Shown here one piece after another: positions 55,789 to 64,000 of a stretch of DNA of 64,000 nucleotides (positions are counted from its first letter, which is position 1; every line of letters begins with the position of its first letter). The DNA lies in NCBI GenBank assembly GCA_045578725.1, contig JAZNKS010000050.1, forward strand, positions 27,312 through 91,311, written 5' to 3'. The translations under genes were made by a program, and so were the position numbers. Under the pieces are notes generated by a model. The model ran no database searches and was not told where the DNA came from. It saw only the letters and a list, made by a program, of their open reading frames with translations. The DNA is from Flemingiibacterium sp045578725. GTDB lineage: Bacteria > Bacillota > Clostridia > Oscillospirales > CAG-272.

Positions 55789-56685
55789 TCAGCCGATCCG
55801 GCGGATCTCACATTCGATCTCCACGCCGAACTGACGGTCAAGCTCTGTTTTGATGATGTCAATCAGCGCCAGCACATCGGCGGCCGTTGCACCGCCGCGG
55901 TTGATGATGAATCCGGCGTGCTTTTCGGATACCTGCGCTCCGCCGACCGTCCGGCCCTTGAGTCCGGCCTCATCAATCAGCTGGGAGGTGAAGAATCCGT
56001 TTCCGCGCTTGAAAACGCTTCCGGCGCTCGGATATTCAAGCGGCTGTTTTTCCCGGCGGCGGGAGAGATAATCGTGCATCTCGTCCTCGATTTCCTTCCG
56101 GTCACCCGGTGTCAGCGTGAAATCCGCGGACAGCAGGATTTTATCCCCGCCCATATACGCGCTGTGACGGTAACCGAAATCATGCTCCGTCCCCAAAAAG
56201 CATCCGATGCTGCCGTCGCGGCGGTCGATCCAGCGGCTGACGGACGTAATCTGCGCCATCTCACCGCCATAAGCACCGGCATTCATATAGATGCCGCCGC
56301 CGACCGTTCCCGGGATGCCGTAAGCGAAGGCAACCCCCGCCAGCGAATGCTTTGCCGCTTCGGCAGCCAGCCGTGTCAGCGGAACACCGGCACCGGCACG
56401 AAGCGTCACGCCATCGGCCGTACATTCATTCAGCCCGGTGAGAATCAGCGCCGCGCCGTCAAAGCCCGCATCGTCGGCCAGCACATTGGAACCGTTGCCC
56501 AGCACCGCAAGAGGAAAATCCCCGATCGCGCGCAGTGCCTCGATGACCTCGCGGTCATTTTTCGGAAAAACAGCCAATCTTGCCGGGCCGCCGATCCGGA
56601 AGCTGGTGTGGAGCGAAAGCGGCTCCATCTCCCGGTATTCGATTCCCGCACGGGTCAGTTTATCCGTAATCGGATGAATAGTCAT
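55789..56685 (-). CDS. murB: UDP-N-acetylenolpyruvoylglucosamine reductase
   Basis: 298 residues. Flavin-dependent reduction that completes UDP-MurNAc in peptidoglycan synthesis. The FAD-binding part shows HTSFRIGGPARLAVFP and LGNGSNVLADDAGFDG; then GIPGTVGGGIYMNAGAYGG, and the C-terminal YPSAGSVFKRG and SEKHAGFIINRGGATAADVL. Size and motifs fit the MurB type lacking the extra loop. I chose the ATG at 56685; a GTG one codon earlier is possible. Confidence 0.95.
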   Translation of the reverse strand: MTIHPITDKLTRAGIEYREMEPLSLHTSFRIGGPARLAVFPKNDREVIEALRAIGDFPLAVLGNGSNVLADDAGFDGAALILTGLNECTADGVTLRAGAGVPLTRLAAEAAKHSLAGVAFAYGIPGTVGGGIYMNAGAYGGEMAQITSVSRWIDRRDGSIGCFLGTEHDFGYRHSAYMGGDKILLSADFTLTPGDRKEIEDEMHDYLSRRREKQPLEYPSAGSVFKRGNGFFTSQLIDEAGLKGRTVGGAQVSEKHAGFIINRGGATAADVLALIDIIKTELDRQFGVEIECEIRRIG

Positions 56686-56707
56686 CACGCAAAATTCCTT
56701 TCCGGCA

Positions 56708-57418
56708 TCAATGGAACTGCGGTATCAGCAGAATCTCCAGATGCATCATGGAATCCGCCTCCTCAGTAGGACGGATTCCGGGCTTTCCCGGCTGATGGCC
56801 GGGATTGTACCAGCAGGTATCAAGACCGGCCGCGATGCCGCCGGCGATATCGGTTTCGAGATTATCGCCGACCATCAGGGTGTACCTTCTTGCATCCTCG
56901 CCGATTTTTGAAAAGACGTAATCAAAATAGGCCGGCATGGGCTTTGGCGCACCCGCGTCCTCCGATACAAAGATATCCTCAAAATACGGATAGATGGCCG
57001 AAGCCTCAAAGCGCTTACGCTGAACCCGGGAGATGCCGTTGGTCGCAAGATACAGCCTGTATCCGTATTCCTTCAGATTCCGGCAGAGCGCCTCGGCTCC
57101 GTCCAGCAGATAGGGACACTCCGCCAGCGCCTCGACATAAGCGGCGTTGAGGCGGACACCGTCCGCCCCCGCCGCGCCGCCCTTCACGGTTTCAATAAAC
57201 TCGGTGAATCTCCGGTTCTGCACATCATCCTTGGTGATCTCGCCCCGTCCGAGCCGATCCCACAGCGATTGATTGATCGCCTTGTAGCGCCGGTAATCGT
57301 CCTCGGTACAGTGTATGCCGTTTGCCGCCATAACGGTTCCGAACGCCTCCTTTTCGGCGCGGTCGAAATCGAACAGGGTCATATCGGCATCGAACAGAAT
57401 GACCTCGTAAACCTTCAT
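56708..57418 (-). CDS. HAD-family phosphatase, YjjG/YfnB-like
   Basis: 236 residues. HAD motifs: I in LFDADMTLFDFD (nucleophile Asp), II in LATNGI, III around SEDAGAPKPMPAYFDYVF, and IV in VGDNLETDIAGGIAAG. This arrangement with a C1 cap suits pyrimidine 5'-nucleotidases of the YjjG/YfnB type, but the true substrate is uncertain. It overlaps the tyrS stop by four bases (ATGA), so it is translationally coupled to tyrS. Confidence 0.87.
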   Translation of the reverse strand: MKVYEVILFDADMTLFDFDRAEKEAFGTVMAANGIHCTEDDYRRYKAINQSLWDRLGRGEITKDDVQNRRFTEFIETVKGGAAGADGVRLNAAYVEALAECPYLLDGAEALCRNLKEYGYRLYLATNGISRVQRKRFEASAIYPYFEDIFVSEDAGAPKPMPAYFDYVFSKIGEDARRYTLMVGDNLETDIAGGIAAGLDTCWYNPGHQPGKPGIRPTEEADSMMHLEILLIPQFH

Positions 57419-58641
57419 GCCTTCAGGATGAACTTGTGGAAGACCTTCTTGCCCTTCTTGACGATCACACCGTCGGCAAGCCTAGCGCCGTCCACGACCG
57501 CATCAAAGCGCTCGACCTTGGCATCGTCCACGGCAATACCGCCCTGCTGGATCAGGCGCTTGGCCTCGCCCTTGGAGGGAGCCAGCTTGCCCTTGACCAG
57601 AAGATCGGCCACGCTGATCACGCCATCGGTCAGATCGTCAGCGGGAAGCTCGGTAGTCGGCATATCCTCGCTGACACCGCCCTGTGCGAACAGAGCCTTG
57701 GCGGCGGCCTTGGCCTTCTCGGCCTCTTGGTCGCCGTGAACCATCTTGGTCAGCTCATAGGCGAGAATCTCCTTGGCATTATTCAGCTGGGCACCTTCCC
57801 ACTTATCCATCTCATCAATCTGCTCCAGCGGCAGGAAGGTCAGCATCCGGATGCACTTGAGGACATCCGCATCACCGACATTGCGCCAGTACTGGTAGAA
57901 ATCGAAGGGCGAGGTCTTGTTGGGATCGAGCCATACGGCATTGCCGGCCGTCTTGCCCATCTTCTTGCCCTGGGAGTCGGTCAGAAGGGTGATGGTCATC
58001 GCGTGAGCATCCTTGCCCAGCTTCTTGCGGATCAGCTCGGTGCCGCCCAGCATATTCGACCACTGATCATCGCCGCCGAATTCCATGTTGCAGCCGTATT
58101 TCTTGAACATGTAGTAGAAATCGTAGGACTGCATGATCATGTAGTTGAATTCAAGGAAGGACAGACCCTTCTCCATGCGCTGCTTGTAGCATTCGGCGCG
58201 GAGCATATTGTTGACCGAGAAGCAGGCACCGACCTCGCGGAGCAGCTCCACATAATTCAGATTCAGCAGCCAGTCGGCATTATTGACCATCATCGCCTTG
58301 CCCTCACCGAAATCGATGAAGCGCTCCATCTGGCGCTTGAAGCATTCGGCGTTGTGATCGATATCCTCCTTGGTCAGCATTTTGCGCATATCGGTACGGC
58401 CGGAGGGGTCGCCGATCATCGTGGTGCCGCCGCCGATCAGAGCGATCGGCTTGTTGCCTGCCATCTGGAGGCGCTTCATCAGCGTGAGCGCCATGAAATG
58501 GCCGGCCGTCAGCGAATCCGCCGTGCAGTCAAAGCCGATGTAGAAGGTGGCCTTGCCCTCGTTGATCATCTCGCGGATGTGTTCTTCGTCCGTTACCTGC
58601 GCGATCAGACCGCGCGCTTTCAGTTCTTCGTAAATTTTCAT
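57415..58641 (-). CDS. tyrS: Tyrosine--tRNA ligase
   Basis: 408 residues. Class I synthetase with GFDCTADSLTAGHFM as the HIGH region, YNYMIMQSYDFYYM and the catalytic KMGKTAGNAVWL in place of KMSKS. The C-terminal end has an S4-type RNA-binding domain (LAPSKGEAKRLIQQGGIAV). AAAGGA lies upstream of ATG 58641. There is no T-box leader: only 28 bases separate it from recN. Confidence 0.96.
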   Translation of the reverse strand: MKIYEELKARGLIAQVTDEEHIREMINEGKATFYIGFDCTADSLTAGHFMALTLMKRLQMAGNKPIALIGGGTTMIGDPSGRTDMRKMLTKEDIDHNAECFKRQMERFIDFGEGKAMMVNNADWLLNLNYVELLREVGACFSVNNMLRAECYKQRMEKGLSFLEFNYMIMQSYDFYYMFKKYGCNMEFGGDDQWSNMLGGTELIRKKLGKDAHAMTITLLTDSQGKKMGKTAGNAVWLDPNKTSPFDFYQYWRNVGDADVLKCIRMLTFLPLEQIDEMDKWEGAQLNNAKEILAYELTKMVHGDQEAEKAKAAAKALFAQGGVSEDMPTTELPADDLTDGVISVADLLVKGKLAPSKGEAKRLIQQGGIAVDDAKVERFDAVVDGARLADGVIVKKGKKVFHKFILKA

Positions 58642-58669
58642 ATTTATCGTTTCCTTTCGGTTATTGTCT

Positions 58670-60367
58670 TCAGATTTTCTCGTCGATCATTTCGCGGGCC
58701 GTTTCAAGAAGCCGTTCGGTGATGTTGAGGCCGCCCATAATCCGCGCCACCTCGTGCACCCGGCCGTCCCGATCCAGCGGCTCCACACTTGTGGACACCC
58801 GTCCGCCTTCCTCATGCTTTGAGATTTTGAAATGATTGTCGGCCAGCGCCGCAATCTGCGCCGAGTGGGTCACGCAGAGCACCTGCGCCCGTCCCTTTGC
58901 GGCCAGATCCCGCAGCTTGATGCCGATCTTCTGGGAGGTCTTGCCGGAAACGCCCGTATCCACCTCATCGAAGATCAGCGTGGCCAGCGCATCCCGATCG
59001 GCCAGCACATTCTTCACGGCCAGCATGATCCGGGAAAGCTCACCGCCCGACGCAATCCGCGCCAGCGGCTTCAGCGGCTCGCCCTTGTTGGTTGCAATCA
59101 GAAACTCCACATCGTCAACGCCGCGCCGGGCGTACGAAGCGCCTCCGTCGGCTTCCACGCGATGCTTCACTTCGGCTGCGAACCGGACACCGCCCATATC
59201 AAGATAGCTCAGCTGGGCTTCGATCGCCTTTGACAGCGACTGGGCGCCCTCAATTCGCCGCTCGGACAGCTCCTCGGCCTGTGCCGCCAGAATCGGAAGA
59301 AGCTGCTCCCGCTCGTTTTTGCAGTCCTGAAGCCGCTCCTCGGACAGCTCGATGGTTTCCAGCTGTTCCTTCGCCCTGGCCAGGAAGGCCAGCACATCCG
59401 CGACGGTATCGCCGTATTTTCGCTCCAGCCGTGCAATCTCGTCCAGCCGGGTTTCGATCCGGTCAAGCTTGGCGGTGGCATCCTCGCCGTCCTCGTCGCC
59501 GAAGCCCTCGGCCGTCAGCGCGATGTCCTCCAATTCGTAGGTCATGGCCTCCAGCCGTGCTGAAAGGCCCTCGGCATCGGGGATCACCGCCGACAGGGCA
59601 TCCAGCGCCTTTATCGCCCGCTTCAGGCGATCCATCGCGGCGGTTCCCTTTTCGTTCTGATAAAGAGCGGCCGTGACGGTATGGGCCAACTGATTGATTT
59701 TCTCGCTGTTCTGAAGCTTGGTGCGCTGCTTCAGAAGGCGCTCCTCCTCGTCCGGCTTCAGCTTCGCCTCGGTGATCTCATCGATCTGGTAGCGTAAGAA
59801 TTCCAGCCGCTGGGCCTTTTCGCGCTCGTTCGCCGTCAGATCGGCAATCCGCCGGTCCAGCTCGCAGAGCTTATCGTAATTCACCTGATACGCGGCCAGC
59901 TCCCCGGCCAGCCCCACATATTCATCCAGATAGCCGATATGGTTTTCCGGCTCCAGCAGGGTCATGTTGTCATGCTGACCGTGGATGCCGATCAGATGCT
60001 TCATGGCCTCCCGCTGCATGGACAGGGGGATCACCCGTCCGTTGACACGCGCCGTGGATTTCCCGGCGGCGGTGATGGTGCGGGAGAACATCAGAAGACC
60101 ATCCTCGTCCGGGCTGATGCCGATCTCGCCGAGCAGAGCCAGGCTCTCCGGCCCGAGATCGGAGAAAATCGCCGATACCGAGGCCGAGTCCTCCCCCGTG
60201 CGGATCAGATCGCGGGACTGCTTGGCCCCGAGGATCAGATTGATGCTGTCAATGATGATGGATTTTCCCGCGCCGGTTTCACCGGTCAGCACCGTGAAGC
60301 CGGATGAAAAATCGATATCCGCCGAGCGGATGACCGCAATATTTTCAATATGCAGAGAAGAAAGCAT
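58670..60367 (-). CDS. recN: DNA repair protein RecN
   Basis: 565 residues. SMC-like ATPase for double-strand break repair. Walker A is GETGAGKSIIID, with the N-terminal MLSSLHIENIAVIRSADIDF; a long central coiled coil (about 150-360) leads to the C-terminal SGGELSRIMLAVKNVL signature and LIFDEVDTGVSG (Walker B). Classic Firmicutes order argR-recN, here separated by 36 bases. Confidence 0.95.
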   Translation of the reverse strand: MLSSLHIENIAVIRSADIDFSSGFTVLTGETGAGKSIIIDSINLILGAKQSRDLIRTGEDSASVSAIFSDLGPESLALLGEIGISPDEDGLLMFSRTITAAGKSTARVNGRVIPLSMQREAMKHLIGIHGQHDNMTLLEPENHIGYLDEYVGLAGELAAYQVNYDKLCELDRRIADLTANEREKAQRLEFLRYQIDEITEAKLKPDEEERLLKQRTKLQNSEKINQLAHTVTAALYQNEKGTAAMDRLKRAIKALDALSAVIPDAEGLSARLEAMTYELEDIALTAEGFGDEDGEDATAKLDRIETRLDEIARLERKYGDTVADVLAFLARAKEQLETIELSEERLQDCKNEREQLLPILAAQAEELSERRIEGAQSLSKAIEAQLSYLDMGGVRFAAEVKHRVEADGGASYARRGVDDVEFLIATNKGEPLKPLARIASGGELSRIMLAVKNVLADRDALATLIFDEVDTGVSGKTSQKIGIKLRDLAAKGRAQVLCVTHSAQIAALADNHFKISKHEEGGRVSTSVEPLDRDGRVHEVARIMGGLNITERLLETAREMIDEKI

Positions 60368-60403
60368 TCCCTCACCGCCTTTCCTGTTAACGCTCCTGCG
60401 GCG

Positions 60404-60862
60404 TCAGCTGTATTTTTCGATGATGGTGCGCAGATCGCTGACCAGCCGTCCGGCCGCATCGTTGGTGCGCATCACGATAATAACGGTATCATCGCCTGCC
60501 ACGCTTCCGACCACATCCTCGCGGCCCATGGAATCGATGGCCGCACCCGCGCCCTGGGCCATGCCCGCGCAGGTTTTCACCACAACAATATTGTTGGCGC
60601 TGTCAACGCCGGTTACCGTTTCGATCAGCAGATTGCGGAAGCGGGTACTGATCGTGTTCTCCTCCCGATGCGGAAGCGCGTATTTGTATTTTCCGTCGGC
60701 GCCGGCCACCTTGACCAGCTTCAGCTCACGGATATCGCGGGAAACGGTGGCCTGTGTTACCTTGTATCCCTTTTCGCGCAGACAGGCCGACAGCTCCTCC
60801 TGCGTTTCGATTTCATTCTCGCCGATCAGGGCGATGATTTCCGTCTGTCGATTGTATTTCAT
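60404..60862 (-). CDS. argR: Arginine repressor ArgR/AhrC
   Basis: 152 residues. The winged-helix N-terminus carries EELSACLREKGYKVTQATVS, then RDIRELKLVKV; the C-terminal oligomerisation and arginine-binding domain contains VKTCAGMAQGAGAAIDSM and GSVAGDDTVIIVMRT. Represses arginine biosynthesis and activates catabolism. As in other Firmicutes it sits between nadK and recN, away from its regulon. Confidence 0.95.
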   Translation of the reverse strand: MKYNRQTEIIALIGENEIETQEELSACLREKGYKVTQATVSRDIRELKLVKVAGADGKYKYALPHREENTISTRFRNLLIETVTGVDSANNIVVVKTCAGMAQGAGAAIDSMGREDVVGSVAGDDTVIIVMRTNDAAGRLVSDLRTIIEKYS

Positions 60863-60899
60863 AATTCAAACCGTTCTTTCATGGATTGTTTCATCCGTA

Positions 60900-61763
60900 T
60901 CAATGGTGCTCCGCCATCTTGCGGCGGAGGATTTCATAGAATCCGCCGTCCTTCAGCCGGATAAAGGCGGCTGTCTGCCGGCTTCGGCGCAGATGAACCG
61001 CCTCGCCCCGTCCGATGGTGATCGGCTCAAGGCCGTCAATGCTCAGATAGAGTTGTTCGTCGCGTGCTCCCACGCCCCGCATAACCAGCTCCGAATCGGC
61101 CGAAAAGACGATCGGCGTGGCATTCAGCGAATGGGAGCAGATCGGTGTCAGGATGATGGCATCCATACGGGGATCCACCACCGCACCGCCTGCGGAAAGC
61201 GAATAGGCCGTCGAACCGGTGGGCGTGGAGGCGATCAGACCGTCCGCGCGATAGAGATTCACCGGCTTGCCGTCGCAGTACAGCTCGATTTCGACAATAC
61301 CGAAGATCGACGGACCACCGAGTACCGCTTCGTTCAGCGCCGCCAGCGTCTGTCCCGCATATTCGGCCTCCAGAAGCATCCTCCGCTCGACCGTAAAGCG
61401 GCCCGCCAGAAGATCCTCCAGCCGATCCAGCTCATCAAGCTCCAGCTCGGCCATATAGCCGATCCGTCCCAGATTGATGCCAAGCAGCGGAATTCCCGTG
61501 GCCATACAGCCCCGTGCGGCCCGCAGAATCGAGCCGTCGCCGCCCAGAACCAGCACCGCGTCCGGCTCCCGGAAGAAAACCTCATCCCCGACAAAGGTGA
61601 GGCTCTCTGTCCATTCGCCCGTCATGCATTCCCGGAGCGATTCGGGTGCCAGCAGGCGGGCCCGTCCGGCCAGATGCCCGACAACCTGTGCCGTTCCGGC
61701 AAAGGCATGGTCTTTTTCGGTATTGGGATAGATTCCTATGGTTTTTATGTCCGTATGTGACAT
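60900..61763 (-). CDS. nadK: NAD kinase
   Basis: 287 residues. Phosphorylates NAD to NADP. Diagnostic motifs: GGDGSILRAAR, the LGRIGYMAELE substrate region, ASTPTGSTAYSLSAGG and LTPICSHSLNATPIVFS. ATG 61763 is preceded by AAGGGA; two earlier in-frame starts (ATG 61772, TTG 61781) have worse spacing. It starts 15 bases after the tlyA stop and precedes argR. Confidence 0.94.
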   Translation of the reverse strand: MSHTDIKTIGIYPNTEKDHAFAGTAQVVGHLAGRARLLAPESLRECMTGEWTESLTFVGDEVFFREPDAVLVLGGDGSILRAARGCMATGIPLLGINLGRIGYMAELELDELDRLEDLLAGRFTVERRMLLEAEYAGQTLAALNEAVLGGPSIFGIVEIELYCDGKPVNLYRADGLIASTPTGSTAYSLSAGGAVVDPRMDAIILTPICSHSLNATPIVFSADSELVMRGVGARDEQLYLSIDGLEPITIGRGEAVHLRRSRQTAAFIRLKDGGFYEILRRKMAEHH

Positions 61764-61777
61764 GACATCCATTCCCT

Positions 61778-62557
61778 TCAATGATTATGAAAGACAACGG
61801 CTCCGATATCCGGGCGATAGCCGGATGCGTGCCGTGAAAAGGCCGCCAGATATTCCCGGTTGCCGTCGCCGCCCTCAATGGGGGATACATCAAGGCCGAA
61901 GCAGCAGAGTCCCTGCGAAGCGGCCGATTCCAGCACCTGTTCAATGACAGCGGCGTGCACCTGCCGGTCGCGGACAATGCCGCCCTTGCCGATATGGGCA
62001 CGGCCGGCTTCAAACTGCGGCTTGATCAGCGTGACCATGCGGCCATCCTCGAAAAGCAGGCCGGCCGCAGGACCAAAGATATGCGAAAGTGAGATAAAAG
62101 ATACATCGCAAACAACAAGATCGCACCGTCCGCCGATGTCCTCCGGCTTCAGATAACGGGCATTGATGCCTTCAAAGGATACAACCCGCGGATCGGCCTC
62201 CAGCGAAGGATCCAGCTGGGAGCGGCCTACATCCACCGCGCGCACCGATGCGGCGCCGTGCTGCAGAAGGCAGTCGGTAAAGCCGCCGGTCGAAGCGCCG
62301 ATATCCACGGCATTCAGCCCGTGAACATCCAGTCCGAAGGCCTCCAGCGCGCGCTCCAGCTTCAGACCGCCCCGGCTCACATAGCGAAGCGTTTCGCCGA
62401 GCAGGCAGATTTCATGGCCGACGGATTCATCGATCGCGGCAGAAGGCTTTTTCACGATCTTTCCGTCCGCCGATACCAGCCCGGACTTCAGCATTTCCTG
62501 TGCAGCCTCCCGGCTTTTGGCATAGCCGTTTTCGGCCAGATATTTATCAATCCGCAT
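61778..62557 (-). CDS. tlyA: TlyA family rRNA (cytidine-2'-O)-methyltransferase
   Basis: 259 residues. The N-terminal S4 RNA-binding domain (MRIDKYLAENGYAKSREAAQ, SGLVSADGKIVKKP) is joined to an FtsJ-like methyltransferase: YVSRGGLKLERALE, AVDIGASTGGFTDCLLQ for the SAM site and CDVSFISL (with the conserved Ser-Phe). TlyA methylates 16S and 23S rRNA at cytidines and influences capreomycin sensitivity; older annotation calls it hemolysin. It overlaps the DUF212 gene by one base and precedes nadK. Confidence 0.93.
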   Translation of the reverse strand: MRIDKYLAENGYAKSREAAQEMLKSGLVSADGKIVKKPSAAIDESVGHEICLLGETLRYVSRGGLKLERALEAFGLDVHGLNAVDIGASTGGFTDCLLQHGAASVRAVDVGRSQLDPSLEADPRVVSFEGINARYLKPEDIGGRCDLVVCDVSFISLSHIFGPAAGLLFEDGRMVTLIKPQFEAGRAHIGKGGIVRDRQVHAAVIEQVLESAASQGLCCFGLDVSPIEGGDGNREYLAAFSRHASGYRPDIGAVVFHNH

Positions 62558-63009
62558 CAGAATACCGGAATCAGCAGGGGGATCACGATGCCCAGCAGAG
62601 CGCCCATAAATACCTGAAGCGGCGTATGGCCGATCAGCTCCTTGAGATCCTTTTCCAGATAGCGGGTTTCGCCGGTCGAAAGATCCTTGACGATTTTGTT
62701 GAGAACCTTGGCCTGCTCACCGGCCGCGCGGCGGACACCTGCCGCATCGTACATGACAATGAAGGCCAGCACGAAGGCCAGCGCAAATTCGGTGGATTTG
62801 GTTCCGCAGAGCCGTCCCGCCGCCGTCATCACGGCGCAGACCGTGGACGAATGGGAGCTGGGCATTCCGCCGGAAGCCATCAGCACCGAAAAGCTGAAGC
62901 CGTGATTCTTCATAATATAGCGGGCACACTTGATGAACTGGGCGCTGAACCAGCCGATAAACGCGCAGACCAGAACATAGTTGGTAAAAAAGTCGATAAT
63001 GTGATTCAT
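62557..63009 (-). CDS. Divergent PAP2 family protein (DUF212)
   Basis: 150 residues with four hydrophobic segments. The phosphatase-like motif GGMPSSHSSTVCAVMTAAG and the downstream VMYDAAGVRRAAGEQAKVLN are typical of DUF212, a membrane-bound relative of PAP2 phosphatases. Role unknown; isoprenoid or lipid phosphate hydrolysis is plausible because it lies between ispA and tlyA, a position where dxs is often found. ATG 63009 has GAGGA upstream. Confidence 0.85.
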   Translation of the reverse strand: MNHIIDFFTNYVLVCAFIGWFSAQFIKCARYIMKNHGFSFSVLMASGGMPSSHSSTVCAVMTAAGRLCGTKSTEFALAFVLAFIVMYDAAGVRRAAGEQAKVLNKIVKDLSTGETRYLEKDLKELIGHTPLQVFMGALLGIVIPLLIPVF

Positions 63010-63016
63010 GTTTTCC

Positions 63017-63916
63017 TCAATTCCTGCGCTCCAGCAGATAGTCAGCCAGGGCTGCCAGATTCTCTGCCCCCGCAAATCCGGCCAGCGCTTCCTTTGCATC
63101 CTCTGTCAGCTGTTTGGCATATGCGGCGGCTTCCCCGATTGTCATGAATGTGAGGAAGGTGGTCTTCCGGCTTTCGGCATCGCTTCCGATCGGCTTTCCG
63201 AGAACCGCCTCGTCGCCGGTGCAGTCAAGAATATCGTCGATCACCTGGAAGGCGCGTCCGATTCCCATTGCATACCGCTCAGCGGCCGTGCAGAGCGCTT
63301 CGTGAGCACCGCCGGCCAGGCATCCGAGCAGAGCCGCACACCGGATCAGCTGTCCGGTTTTCAGCGACTGCAGCTTCTTCAGCGTATCCATGTCAAAGGC
63401 CTCGGTTTCGCCGCGCAGATCCATCACCTGACCGCCGATCATGCCGTCCGGGCCTGCGCATTTTGCAAGCAGAAGGGCCGCACGGGCATTGGCGGCATCC
63501 GATCCGTGCGGATTGCCGGCTGCGACCGCAAAGGCCTGTGTCAGCAGGGCATCGCCGGCCAGCAGGGCATTGGCCTCGCCGAACACCACATGGCTGGTCG
63601 GCTTTCCGCGCCGCAGATCATCGTTATCCATACAGGGAAGATCGTCATGAATCAGCGAATAGGTATGAATCATTTCCAGCGCACAGCCATAAGCAAGAGC
63701 GCGCACCTCAGCTTCATCGGGATCTGTCCCGCAGGCCATGGCCGCCATCCGGGCAAACTCCAGCACTAAAAACGGACGGAGCCGCTTGCCGCCGGCCAGC
63801 AGGCTGTAATTCATAGCGTCATACAGGTCGGCCTGAGGGGGCCAGTCGGCAAAACAGTTCTTCAGCCAGTCCTCCACCAGCTTCTGATCTGCCTGCAGCT
63901 GTTCTTTATAGCTCAT
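63017..63916 (-). CDS. ispA: Polyprenyl (farnesyl) diphosphate synthase
   Basis: 299 residues. A short-chain prenyltransferase: GGKRLRPFLVLEFARM, the first aspartate-rich motif DDLPCMDNDDLRRG, HVVFGEANALLAGDALLTQA and the second motif FQVIDDILDCTGDEAVLGK. Makes farnesyl diphosphate from IPP and DMAPP, feeding undecaprenyl and quinone precursors. ATG 63916 has GAGGAGG upstream and starts one base after the xseB stop. Gene order fits the classic xseB-ispA cluster. Confidence 0.93.
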   Translation of the reverse strand: MSYKEQLQADQKLVEDWLKNCFADWPPQADLYDAMNYSLLAGGKRLRPFLVLEFARMAAMACGTDPDEAEVRALAYGCALEMIHTYSLIHDDLPCMDNDDLRRGKPTSHVVFGEANALLAGDALLTQAFAVAAGNPHGSDAANARAALLLAKCAGPDGMIGGQVMDLRGETEAFDMDTLKKLQSLKTGQLIRCAALLGCLAGGAHEALCTAAERYAMGIGRAFQVIDDILDCTGDEAVLGKPIGSDAESRKTTFLTFMTIGEAAAYAKQLTEDAKEALAGFAGAENLAALADYLLERRN

Positions 63917-63917
63917 G

Positions 63918-64000
63918 TTACGCCTCCTCACGTTCTGCAGCCGTACCGGCCGTCAGCTTCACGATCTTCTGCTCCGCCTTGTCCAGCAGCGCAGAACACT
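63918..64000 (-). CDS. xseB: Exodeoxyribonuclease VII small subunit, 5'-truncated by window edge
   Basis: 26 residues remain. They read CSALLDKAEQKIVKL and then an Ala/Glu-rich end, which matches the C-terminus of XseB (C...L..AE.KI..L). The identification is supported by its place before ispA, where xseB lies in most Firmicutes. The stop is one base from the ispA start. Confidence 0.75.
   Translation of the reverse strand, partial: CSALLDKAEQKIVKLTAGTAAEREEA

Noticed and set aside
58642..58669. T-box before tyrS
   Set aside because: Only 28 bases lie between recN and tyrS, far too short for a T-box leader.

Overview
The window looks like a chromosomal segment of a moderately GC-rich Firmicute, probably an uncultured gut-type member of the class Clostridia. 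The evidence is gene content and order: an xseB-ispA-tlyA-nadK-argR-recN block, a murB-rapZ-whiA-dnaE block, tig-clpP-clpX, small Clostridia-type families (DUF1540, DUF4830, DUF4430) and consensus sigma-A promoters, often with an extended -10 (TGn-TATAAT). I see no phage, insertion sequence, CRISPR array or rRNA, and no gene-free stretch over 300 bases.

Layout. 1-9042 (+): 3' part of rnhB, yraN, an M19 dipeptidase, thrC behind a two-hairpin leader, a convergent DUF1540 gene, a metallophosphoesterase, tig-clpP-clpX, a Nudix hydrolase and a small membrane-anchored protein. 9089-12474 (-): a divergent EF-G-like GTPase, a YhcC-type radical SAM protein and tRNA-Gly(UCC). 12603-17888 (+): an acetyltransferase, a MacB/FtsX-type ABC pair with a coiled-coil permease, and an AraC-type regulator. 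17991-24657 (+): the main accessory locus, with a frameshifted NanA/DapA-type aldolase, four sialidase-fold beta-propeller proteins (three of them tandem paralogues) and an MFS transporter, from one promoter to one strong terminator. 24786-27402: a Gfo/Idh/MocA dehydrogenase, then DUF3592 and an alpha/beta hydrolase on the opposite strand.

27622-32950 (+): MBL-fold hydrolase, GluRS, GlnRS and MetY, likely one operon. 33006-35635 (+): a ferredoxin-type aldo/keto reductase and an orphan solute-binding lipoprotein. 35856-43773 (+): secA, two unknown multipass membrane proteins sharing a motif, and a large GH106-like protein without a signal peptide. 43813-64000 (-): DUF4830, SGNH esterase, DUF4430 lipoprotein, TspO, class A PBP, a DUF2975-like protein, dnaE, whiA, rapZ, murB, a HAD phosphatase, tyrS, recN, argR, nadK, tlyA, a DUF212 protein, ispA and the end of xseB.

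How it fits together. The housekeeping blocks (protein folding and turnover, aminoacylation, replication, cell wall, isoprenoids, NADP, secretion) are conventional. The accessory part is carbohydrate-oriented: AraC regulator, 2-keto-acid-sugar aldolase, cytosolic propeller hydrolases and importer suggest uptake of a small glycoside or acidic sugar followed by intracellular cleavage. The three paralogues keep a sialidase-like Glu/Tyr pair but lack the first Arg of the carboxylate-binding triad, so I do not think their substrate is ordinary sialic acid. This is the best candidate here for an undescribed pathway.
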